Shown here: in pieces, positions 1 through 5,510 of the stretch
Layout: every line of letters starts with the position of its first letter
Numbering within the stretch: the stretch's first letter is position 1
Assembly (NCBI GenBank): GCA_025966215.1
Contig: JAOPVM010000038.1
Span: 1 to 9,499, forward strand
Source: Klenkia sp.
GTDB lineage: Bacteria; Actinomycetota; Actinomycetes; Mycobacteriales; Geodermatophilaceae
Length of the DNA stretch: 9,499 bases
Direction of reading: 5' to 3'
Program-made: the position numbers and the translations under genes
The notes under the pieces: generated by a model
What the model was told of the DNA's origin: nothing
Database searches by the model: none
Seen by the model: only the letters and a program-made list of their open reading frames with translations

Positions 1-996
1 ATCAACGAGGGCTACTACCACATCGACGCGGTCGAGGGCTCCTGGAACTCGGGCTCGAAGACCGGCGAGAACGGCGGCCCCAACCTGGGCTACAAGACCC
101 GGGCCAAGGGCGGCTACTTCCCCGTCGAGCCCTACGACCACCAGAGCGACCTGCGGTCGGACATGATGACCCACCTGACCAACGCGGGCCTCGAGCTCGA
201 GCGCGGTCACCACGAGGTGGGCACCGGCGGTCAGGCGGAGATCAACTACAAGTACGACACGCTGCTGCGCTCGGCCGACAGCCTGATGCTGTTCAAGTAC
301 ATCGTCAAGAACACCGCCTGGGCGCACGGCAAGACGGCCACCTTCATGCCCAAGCCGCTGTTCGGGGACAACGGTTCGGGCATGCACTGCCACCAGAGCC
401 TGTGGAAGGACGGCGAGCCGCTGTTCGCCGCCGAGACCGGCTACGCGGGCCTGTCCGACATGGCCCGCCACTACATCGGCGGTCTGCTCTCCCACGCCCC
501 GTCGCTGCTCGCCTTCACCAACCCGACGGTGAACAGCTACCACCGGCTGGTCCCCGGCTACGAGGCGCCGATCAACCTCGTGTACTCGGCCCGCAACCGA
601 TCGGCCTGCTGCCGCATCCCGATCTCGGGCGACAACCCGAAGGCCAAGCGCATCGAGTTCCGCGTGCCGGACCCGTCGGCCAACCCCTACCTCGCCTTCT
701 CGGCGATGCTGATGGCCGGTCTGGACGGCGTGAAGAACAAGATCGAGCCCCCGGCCCCGGTGGACAAGGACCTCTACGAGCTGCCGCCCGAGGAGGCCAT
801 GGGCATCGAGAAGGTGCCCGCGTCGCTGGACGCAGTGCTCGACCGGCTCGAGGTGGACCACGACTACCTGCTCGACGGTGGCGTCTTCACCCCCGACCTG
901 ATCGAGACCTGGATCGAGTACAAGCGGGAGAACGAGATCACCCCGATCCGCCTCCGCCCGCACCCGCACGAGTTCGCGATGTACTACGACATCTGA
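1..996 (+). CDS. glnA: Type I glutamine synthetase, GlnA1-like, 5'-truncated by the window edge
   Basis: Cytosolic dodecameric enzyme that joins ammonia to glutamate using ATP, the central step of ammonium assimilation. The frame is open from base 1, giving 331 residues of an expected 470-480, so the N-terminal beta-grasp part is outside the window. Visible catalytic-domain signatures (fragment numbering) are the glutamate/ATP-site stretch [10 protein letters not shown] at about 124-133, NRSACCRIP at about 199-207 and [16 protein letters not shown] at about 217-232. The adenylylation loop [10 protein letters not shown] carries the target tyrosine at fragment residue 259 (codon 775-777), near residue 402 of a full-length protein. 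This marks it as the GlnE-regulated GSI-beta class, and a full glnE lies on the opposite strand of the same window. The protein ends in AMYYDI, normal for GlnA1. The upstream promoter is not visible. Identity is very secure; calling it glnA1 rests on the tyrosine and the glnE context. Confidence 0.97.
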   Translation: MNEGYYHIDAVEGSWNSGSKTGENGGPNLGYKTRAKGGYFPVEPYDHQSDLRSDMMTHLTNAGLELERGHHEVGTGGQAEINYKYDTLLRSADSLMLFKYIVKNTAWAHGKTATFMPKPLFGDNGSGMHCHQSLWKDGEPLFAAETGYAGLSDMARHYIGGLLSHAPSLLAFTNPTVNSYHRLVPGYEAPINLVYSARNRSACCRIPISGDNPKAKRIEFRVPDPSANPYLAFSAMLMAGLDGVKNKIEPPAPVDKDLYELPPEEAMGIEKVPASLDAVLDRLEVDHDYLLDGGVFTPDLIETWIEYKRENEITPIRLRPHPHEFAMYYDI

Positions 997-1008
997 TCCA
1001 CGTCCTCC

Positions 1009-1045
1009 CTGCGGCCCCCGACCTCACCGAGGTCGGGGGCCGCAG
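1009..1045 (+). terminator. Perfect 17-bp hairpin after glnA
   Basis: The arms CTGCGGCCCCCGACCTC (1009-1025) and GAGGTCGGGGGCCGCAG (1029-1045) pair without mismatch around a 3-nt loop, starting 12 nt after the glnA stop. No T-run follows, which is usual for terminators of GC-rich actinobacteria. It probably insulates the chemoreceptor gene from glnA transcription. Confidence 0.75.
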
Positions 1046-1061
1046 TGCCCCCTCGGCTCGA

Positions 1062-1089
1062 CTCAACTCCCCCCGCTCGGTCCCGATAG
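1062..1089 (+). promoter_or_regulatory. Candidate FliA/WhiG-family sigma promoter for the chemoreceptor gene
   Basis: CCCGATAG at 1082-1089 matches the FliA/WhiG -10 consensus GCCGATAA at six of eight positions. TCAA at 1063-1066 lies exactly 15 nt upstream and matches TAAA at three of four; CTCA at 1062-1065 lies 16 nt upstream. The motif sits between the glnA terminator and the start codon and would give a leader of roughly 40 nt. FliA-type sigma factors classically drive flagellar and chemotaxis genes, which fits the downstream product. The assignment is by eye on a short motif. Confidence 0.45.
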
Positions 1090-1125
1090 GTGATGTGTTG
1101 GTCCCACCGGCCAACCGGACCCGTC

Positions 1126-1131
1126 GAGGAG
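1126..1131 (+). promoter_or_regulatory. Ribosome binding site that fixes the chemoreceptor start
   Basis: GAGGAG lies 5 nt upstream of GTG 1137. The reading frame stays open far upstream through glnA in another phase, so this site and the end of glnA decide the start. Confidence 0.7.
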
Positions 1132-1136
1132 ACGCC

Positions 1137-2669
1137 GTGCTGCGCCGCACCAAGGACACCCCGGTCACCACCCCGCCCCGCGACGTCGAGGCCCTCGAGC
1201 AGGTGCTCGCGGCCCTGGAGGCCGGCGTGCAGGACGGTGCGCACGCGCACCGCGTCGTCGTCACCGCACTGGTGGACGCCCTGGGTCTGGACTACGGCGC
1301 CGTCTGGCTGCCGGTCCCGGGCGGGTTCGCCCTGGCCCACGAGACCGGGCCGCTGGTTGCGGCGATGGCCGGCAGCTGGCCCACCGGCACGCTGCTGACC
1401 GCGGCGGCCGGGCTGGGCGGGCAGGCACTGCTGCGTCGGGAACCGGTGCTCGCCGGGCCGACGACGGACCCGGCCGGCTGTGCCCGCTGGGCCGCCGCGG
1501 CCGCCGCAGGTGCCCGGCAGGGCTGCTTCCTCCCGGTGCTGGAGAACGACGAGGTCGTCGCGGTCCAGGAGTACCACGGCCGGGCCGAGCTGCCCTTCTT
1601 CGGCGCCCGCACCCAGAAGTGGCAGGCCATCGCCCGGGTCGCCGCCCAGGCCCGCCGCCGCGCCCTGGTGGAGGCGCAGCTGACCGAGACCATCCACGAC
1701 CGGGCCGCCGTCACCACGGTGGTGACCGAGATCGGCGCGGCCGACAGCCAGTCCGGCGCGCTGAGAACCGCGCTGGAGACGGTCCGCACCGCCTTCGGCT
1801 GGGCCTACGGGTCGTACTGGGCGCTGGACACCAGCTCCGGCGTCCTCCGCTTCGACACCGAGTCCGGGTCGGCCGGGCCGGAGTTCCGCGAGGTGACCCT
1901 GGCCGCCAGCTTCGCCGAGGGCGTGGGCCTGTCCGGCCGCGCCTGGCGGGCCCGGGACCTGGTGTTCGTCCGGGACCTGGCCGAGCTCACCGACTGCGTG
2001 CGGGCACCCGCCGCGCAGCGGGCCGGGGTGCGCTCGGGGGTCTGCTTCCCGGTCACGGTCGCCGGGCAGGTGATCGGCACGATGGACTTCTTCACCACCG
2101 AGACCATCGACCTGTCCGACTCCCGCGCCTCGGCGTTGCGCAACGTGGCCCAGCTGGTCTCCCAGCGGATGGAGGTGCTCCGCCGCAGCGACAGCGACGC
2201 CGCCAACGCCCGCGCCCTCCTGGACACCGTGACCCGGCTGCGTCAGGCCGCCGACGACGCCGGCCGGGTCGCCGTCGGCGCGGTCGAGCAGGCCGGGTCG
2301 ATGACCGCCGAGGTCCAGGCCCTGGACGCCGCCTCCGCCGCGGTCGGGGAGGTCATCCGGATCATCTCGGGCATCGCCGACCAGACCAATCTCCTGGCGC
2401 TCAACGCCACCATCGAGGCCGCCCGGGCCGGCGAGCTGGGGCGCGGCTTCGCCGTCGTCGCCAACGAGGTCAAGGAGCTCGCCCGGGAGACCGCCAGCGC
2501 GACCAAGCGGGTCGCGGCCCAGGTGACCGGCATGCAGGAGACCACCCGGGCCGTCTCGGCCGGGATCACCGAGACCAGTCGGCAGATCGGTCAGCTGGAC
2601 GCCGTCCAGGCCCGGATGGACGACGTGCTGGCCGAGCAGGCCCGGATGGCCACCGCGTTCGAGGGCTGA
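1137..2669 (+). CDS. Soluble two-GAF methyl-accepting chemotaxis transducer
   Basis: The 510-residue protein is predicted to be a cytoplasmic signal transducer that would regulate a CheA/CheW complex. It has two tandem GAF-like domains, at roughly 15-175 and 195-347. Each contains a similar core strand pair, [19 protein letters not shown] near 128 and [19 protein letters not shown] near 300. A short linker leads into an MCP signalling domain at about 355-510. Its hairpin tip is almost canonical: [20 protein letters not shown] from residue 409, then [15 protein letters not shown] to about 449. I see no signal peptide, membrane segment or HAMP domain, so the input is probably intracellular or a diffusible ligand. 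About 65 residues follow the tip motif, a short signalling hairpin compared with membrane MCPs. The GTG start is chosen for its Shine-Dalgarno; the longer open frame back to 402 overlaps glnA antiphase and has no family resemblance. No other chemotaxis gene is in the window. The ligand is unknown. Confidence 0.88.
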   Translation: MLRRTKDTPVTTPPRDVEALEQVLAALEAGVQDGAHAHRVVVTALVDALGLDYGAVWLPVPGGFALAHETGPLVAAMAGSWPTGTLLTAAAGLGGQALLRREPVLAGPTTDPAGCARWAAAAAAGARQGCFLPVLENDEVVAVQEYHGRAELPFFGARTQKWQAIARVAAQARRRALVEAQLTETIHDRAAVTTVVTEIGAADSQSGALRTALETVRTAFGWAYGSYWALDTSSGVLRFDTESGSAGPEFREVTLAASFAEGVGLSGRAWRARDLVFVRDLAELTDCVRAPAAQRAGVRSGVCFPVTVAGQVIGTMDFFTTETIDLSDSRASALRNVAQLVSQRMEVLRRSDSDAANARALLDTVTRLRQAADDAGRVAVGAVEQAGSMTAEVQALDAASAAVGEVIRIISGIADQTNLLALNATIEAARAGELGRGFAVVANEVKELARETASATKRVAAQVTGMQETTRAVSAGITETSRQIGQLDAVQARMDDVLAEQARMATAFEG

Positions 2670-2722
2670 GACCGCTCGGAGGACGGAGAGCATCCCCTGG
2701 GGGTCGGCAGCGGCCACGGGTC

Positions 2723-2756
2723 GGCGGCCACCAGGCCCTCGAGCTGGTCGGCCGCC
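2723..2756 (+). terminator. Candidate terminator downstream of the chemoreceptor gene
   Basis: GGCGGCCACCAG (2723-2734) pairs with CTGGT (2744-2748) plus GGCCGCC (2750-2756) around a 9-nt loop, with a single bulged C at 2749. It starts about 53 nt after the stop codon. There is no T-run, and in DNA this GC-rich some hairpins arise by chance. The rest of the 282-nt gap holds no gene I can support. Confidence 0.4.
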
Positions 2757-2951
2757 CCCGGCTGCTCCAGCGGGGCCAGGTGCGTCCCCGCTCATGCGGG
2801 CTCCTCGTGTGGAGCGGTGCACCCCCACGGGCGACCGGTGCAGCGGCACCCAGGCAGCGCCGGCACCGGCGGTGTCTCGCGACGGTGACCACCGCTGCCG
2901 AACTGCGCAACGGGATGTTCTGGATCGCTCGGGGGTGGGCATGGACCGACG

Positions 2952-3974
2952 ATGCCGCTGCCGATGCCCCGCGGGCCGCTGTCCGACGCCCTGTTCTCCG
3001 ACCTGACGACCGGGACGACGATCTCCCCGGCCACCCTCGCACTGGCCGACCAGGTCGCCGCGACCCCTGTGCCGTTGGCCGACGACGACCTGCAGGTGGC
3101 GCTGTACGTCTGCTACGAGCTGCACTACCAGGGCTTCCCGGAGGTCGACGACCGGTTCGAGTGGGACCCGACGCTGCTGGGTCTGCGTGCGGTCCTGGAG
3201 CGAGCCTTCGAGGCCGGGCTGCACACCGCGGCCGACCCGTGGGTGGCCTCCTTCGTCGACCCGACGGACTCCGTCGACCGCCAGCTGGCCGCGATGGTCG
3301 CCGCCGACGACGGCCCCTCGATGTCCGAGCACATGGCCAAGCGGGCCGACGAGACCCAGTGGGCGGAGTTCCTCACCCTGCGGTCGGTCTACCACCTCAA
3401 GGAGGCCGACCCGCACACCTGGGTGATCCCCCGGCTGGACGGACGGGCCAAGGCCGCCGTCGTGGAGATCCAGGCCGACGAGTACGGCGGCGGGTCCGCC
3501 CTCCGGATGCACTCGGCGCTGTTCGCTCGGGTCATGCGCGCCTTCGGCCTGGACGCCACCCACGGCGCGCACGTCGACGCCGTCCCCGCCGAGCAGCTGG
3601 CCACGTTGAACGCGATGAGCTTCTTCGGGTTGCACCGACGGCATCGGGCAGCCACCGTCGGCCACCTGGCCGCCCTGGAGATGACCTCCACGGTGCCCAG
3701 CCGCCGGTACGCCTCCGGGTTGCGCCGACTGGGCAAGGGCGAGGACGCGACGCTGTTCTACGACGAGCACGTGGAGGCCGACGCGGTGCACGAGCAGTTG
3801 GCCTCGGTCGACATGTGCGGCTCGCTGGTCGCCGACGACGAGTCGCTGCGGGCCGACCTGCTCTTCGGTGCCGCCGTGGCCCTGGAGCTCGAGGCCCGCG
3901 CGGGCGCGCTGGCCCTGCAGGAGTGGACCGCCGGCCGCAGCGCGCTGCGCACCCGGGCCGCCGTGCACGTCTGA
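2952..3974 (+). CDS. Heme-oxygenase-like diiron protein (iron-containing redox enzyme family)
   Basis: The 340-residue predicted cytosolic, all-helical protein belongs to the heme-oxygenase-like diiron oxidase/oxygenase (HDO) superfamily. These enzymes bind two irons with Glu, His and Asp side chains and activate O2. The hallmark stretches are VVEIQADEYGGG (171-182) and FYDEHVEADAVHEQ (269-282), the latter containing the H-x3-D-x2-H ligand helix. The probable ligands are E151, E177, H187, E243, H273, D277 and H280. Substrate is unknown; family members perform N-oxygenation, fatty-acid decarboxylation or other oxidations, and many actinobacterial copies are uncharacterised. ATG 2952 is the first start after an in-frame stop at 2886. 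The G-rich GGGGGTGGG at 2931-2939 is a rather distant Shine-Dalgarno (12 nt), and ATG 2964 is a possible alternative. The gene faces a CDGSH iron-sulfur gene across a shared terminator. The family call is firm; the reaction is not predictable. Confidence 0.88.
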   Translation: MPLPMPRGPLSDALFSDLTTGTTISPATLALADQVAATPVPLADDDLQVALYVCYELHYQGFPEVDDRFEWDPTLLGLRAVLERAFEAGLHTAADPWVASFVDPTDSVDRQLAAMVAADDGPSMSEHMAKRADETQWAEFLTLRSVYHLKEADPHTWVIPRLDGRAKAAVVEIQADEYGGGSALRMHSALFARVMRAFGLDATHGAHVDAVPAEQLATLNAMSFFGLHRRHRAATVGHLAALEMTSTVPSRRYASGLRRLGKGEDATLFYDEHVEADAVHEQLASVDMCGSLVADDESLRADLLFGAAVALELEARAGALALQEWTAGRSALRTRAAVHV

Positions 3975-3981
3975 CCCCACG

Positions 3982-4021
3982 CACGGAGCCCTTCCCCGCT
4001 GCGGCGGGGAGGGGCTCCGTG
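3982..4021. terminator. Bidirectional terminator between convergent HDO and CDGSH genes
   Basis: An 18-bp stem, CACGGAGCCCTTCCCCGC (3982-3999) with GCGGGGAGGGGCTCCGTG (4004-4021), closes on a 4-nt TGCG loop. The only non-Watson-Crick position is one T/G, which is a U-G wobble in the + strand RNA and a C/A mismatch in the - strand RNA. It starts 7 nt after the HDO stop and lies 5 nt beyond the CDGSH stop, so it can end both transcripts. Confidence 0.85.
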
Positions 4022-4026
4022 GTGTC

Positions 4027-4323
4027 TCACTCGGTGTCGAGGGCGTCCAGCCGGGTGGAGGGGCGCTCGCTGCGGGGTGCCGACGGCGCGTGGAAGCCGG
4101 CCTTCTTGTGGCTGCCGTCGCAGAACGGCTTGAGCCCGGACTTGCCGCACCGGCACAGCGCCACGGTCTCCCGGCCGGGGTCGATCTCGTTGCCGTCGGT
4201 GTCGACCAGCCGGAAGTCGCCCCGCACGATCAGCGGGCCGTCCCGGTAGGGGGTGATGGTGGCGCGTTCGCGGTCCTCGGGCACGGGACCCCGGTGCCCG
4301 CCCGGGCCCTCGCCGAACCTCAC
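4027..4323 (-). CDS. Small CDGSH-type [2Fe-2S] iron-sulfur protein
   Basis: The 98-residue protein carries a complete CDGSH iron-sulfur signature, CRCGKSGLKPFCDGSH, fitting C-x-C-x2-S-x3-P-x-C-D-G-S-H. The cluster ligands would be C57, C59, C68 and H72. The three-Cys/one-His [2Fe-2S] cluster of this family is redox active and labile, and is linked to electron or cluster transfer. Ahead of it lies the usual bacterial N-terminal strand region, TITPYRDGPLIVRGDFRLVD (23-42). No membrane anchor is visible, so it should be cytosolic. The chosen GTG start overlaps the stop of the upstream monooxygenase gene in a GTGA tetranucleotide, with GGGGA six nt before it, suggesting translational coupling. 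GTG 4284, giving 85 residues beginning MPEDRERATITPY, is a credible alternative start. The 26-residue tail after the motif is Ser/Arg/Pro-rich and probably disordered. The partner protein is unknown. Confidence 0.9.
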   Translation of the reverse strand: MRFGEGPGGHRGPVPEDRERATITPYRDGPLIVRGDFRLVDTDGNEIDPGRETVALCRCGKSGLKPFCDGSHKKAGFHAPSAPRSERPSTRLDALDTE

Positions 4324-5441
4324 GCAGCGTCCCCGGTCGCCTGCCGGCGGTCCCGGCGCGCGACCTCCTCGCGCACCAGCGGGATCACGTACCGGCCCAC
4401 GTCGATGGCATCCCCGAGCAGGTCGTAGCCGCGCATCGAGATGATGTCCACACCCAGGTCGACGTAGTCCAGCAGGGCCGCGGCGACGGTCTCCGGGGTG
4501 CCGACCAGGGCGTTGGAGTTGCCTGCTCCCCCGCTGGCGGCAGCCGTCGGGGTCCACAGCGCCCGGTCGAAGCGCTCACCGCGGGCGGCGATCTCGAGCA
4601 GCCGTTGCGAGCCGGTGTTCTCCGGGCCGTCGGCCGGGGGCCGGCTGATCGACAGCGGCGCGCGCCCGGTGCCCGAGCGCATCGACTCGATCCGCGCGAC
4701 GGTGCGGTGCGCCTTCTCCCAGGCCAGCTCCTCGGTGGGGGCGATGATCGGGCGGAAGGCGACCTGGATGCGCGGCATCTCGGTCCGTCCGGCGGCGCGG
4801 GCGGCGGCGTGCACCCGTTCGATCTGCGTCGCGGTCTCCGCCAGCGGCTCGCCCCACAGCGCGAACACGTCCGCCTCAGCACCGCCGACGGCGTAGGCGG
4901 CCTCCGAGGAGCCGCCGAAGGACAGGTCGGGGCGAGGCTGCTGCACCGGGAAGGTGTCGGACACGAAGTCGGCGAACCGGTAGTGCTCGCCCGCCCAGTC
5001 GAAGGGCTCGTGCGACGTCCACGCCTTCTTGACGATCTGCATGAACTCCCGGGTGCGGGAGTACCGCTGGTCCTTGGTGAGGAAGTCGCCTTCGCGCTGC
5101 TGCTCGTGGTCGGTGCCCCCGGTGATGACGTGCACCGTCAGCCGACCCTGCCCGATCTGGTCCAGCGTGGCGAAGGTCTTCGCGGCGAACGTCGGGTGGC
5201 TGACGTTGGGCCGGTGGGCCAGCAGCACCTGCAGCGTGTCGGTGTGCGCCAGCAGCCAGGCCGCGGCTGCCGAGGGTTCGGGGGCGCCGGAACCGTAGGC
5301 GAACAGCACCCGGTCCCAGCCGAAGTCCTCGTGGGCCCGGCCCAGTCGGATCGTGTACTCGCGGTCGAAGGAGGCCCCCGAGCGGGGGTTGGTCTCCGAC
5401 CCGTCGTTGGTGGCGGCGATGCCGAGGAACTCGATGGGCAT
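4320..5441 (-). CDS. LLM-class flavin-dependent monooxygenase, SsuD-like
   Basis: The 373-residue protein has the luciferase-like TIM-barrel fold that uses reduced FMN supplied by a separate reductase. Family features in order are the N-terminal strand FLGIAATNDGSE (5-16), the HPTFAAKTFATLDQIGQGR helix (82-100) with VITGG (105-109), the FMN-phosphate region LSFGGSSEAAYAVGGAEAD (173-191) and the C-terminal LVGTPETVAAALLDYVDLGV (312-331) followed by RGYD (337-340). This C-terminal part resembles alkanesulfonate monooxygenase SsuD, but several SsuD substrate residues differ, so the substrate may be another organosulfur compound or something unrelated. No transporter or flavin reductase gene is nearby. 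ATG 5441 has GGGAGA four nt upstream. The gene starts 69 nt after the glnE stop and is coupled to the CDGSH gene by a 4-nt overlap. The family is secure, the substrate unknown. Confidence 0.9.
   Translation of the reverse strand: MPIEFLGIAATNDGSETNPRSGASFDREYTIRLGRAHEDFGWDRVLFAYGSGAPEPSAAAAWLLAHTDTLQVLLAHRPNVSHPTFAAKTFATLDQIGQGRLTVHVITGGTDHEQQREGDFLTKDQRYSRTREFMQIVKKAWTSHEPFDWAGEHYRFADFVSDTFPVQQPRPDLSFGGSSEAAYAVGGAEADVFALWGEPLAETATQIERVHAAARAAGRTEMPRIQVAFRPIIAPTEELAWEKAHRTVARIESMRSGTGRAPLSISRPPADGPENTGSQRLLEIAARGERFDRALWTPTAAASGGAGNSNALVGTPETVAAALLDYVDLGVDIISMRGYDLLGDAIDVGRYVIPLVREEVARRDRRQATGDAA
4330..4334 (-). promoter_or_regulatory. Ribosome binding site supporting the overlapping CDGSH start
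   Basis: GGGGA on the - strand lies 6 nt before GTG 4323 and within the last codons of the monooxygenase gene. The downstream alternative GTG 4284 has only GGGG with a 4-nt spacer, so this site favours the longer, coupled form. Confidence 0.45.
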
Positions 5442-5445
5442 GGTG

Positions 5446-5451
5446 TCTCCC
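5446..5451 (-). promoter_or_regulatory. Ribosome binding site of the flavin monooxygenase gene
   Basis: GGGAGA on the - strand precedes ATG 5441 by 4 nt and supports that start. In the 69-nt gap to glnE I see no convincing terminator, so partial read-through from glnE is possible. Confidence 0.6.
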
Positions 5452-5510
5452 GGTGGCTGGCGACGTCGTCCCCCCGACCAGCGCCCCGCCGGGGTGTCCT
5501 GTTCCCGGGG

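Noticed and set aside
402..1136. Upstream extension of the chemoreceptor frame through glnA
   Set aside because: The extension is Arg/Pro-rich, overlaps glnA in another phase and lacks domain character; GTG 1137 has a good ribosome site.
2780..2809. Single stretch GTGCGTCCCCGCTCATGCGG resembling an actinobacterial type I-E CRISPR repeat
   Set aside because: Only one copy; nothing similar recurs about 60 nt away on either side, and it has an extra base relative to typical repeats.
2815..2840. Two direct copies of CGGTGCA 19 nt apart upstream of the HDO gene
   Set aside because: Too short to separate from chance in this base composition; no dyad or known operator is recognised.
984..3980. Very long open frame (998 codons) on the minus strand
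   Set aside because: It is antisense to the chemoreceptor and HDO genes, is low-complexity Gly/Arg/Gln-rich, has no recognisable motif, and arises from high GC at third positions.
1619..4249. 876-codon plus-strand open frame
   Set aside because: A shadow of the chemoreceptor and HDO genes in another phase, with Arg/Gly-rich low-complexity translation.
5467..5510. Possible terminator between glnE and the flavin monooxygenase
   Set aside because: Only 4-bp CCCC/GGGG pairings can be formed; not convincing as a hairpin.
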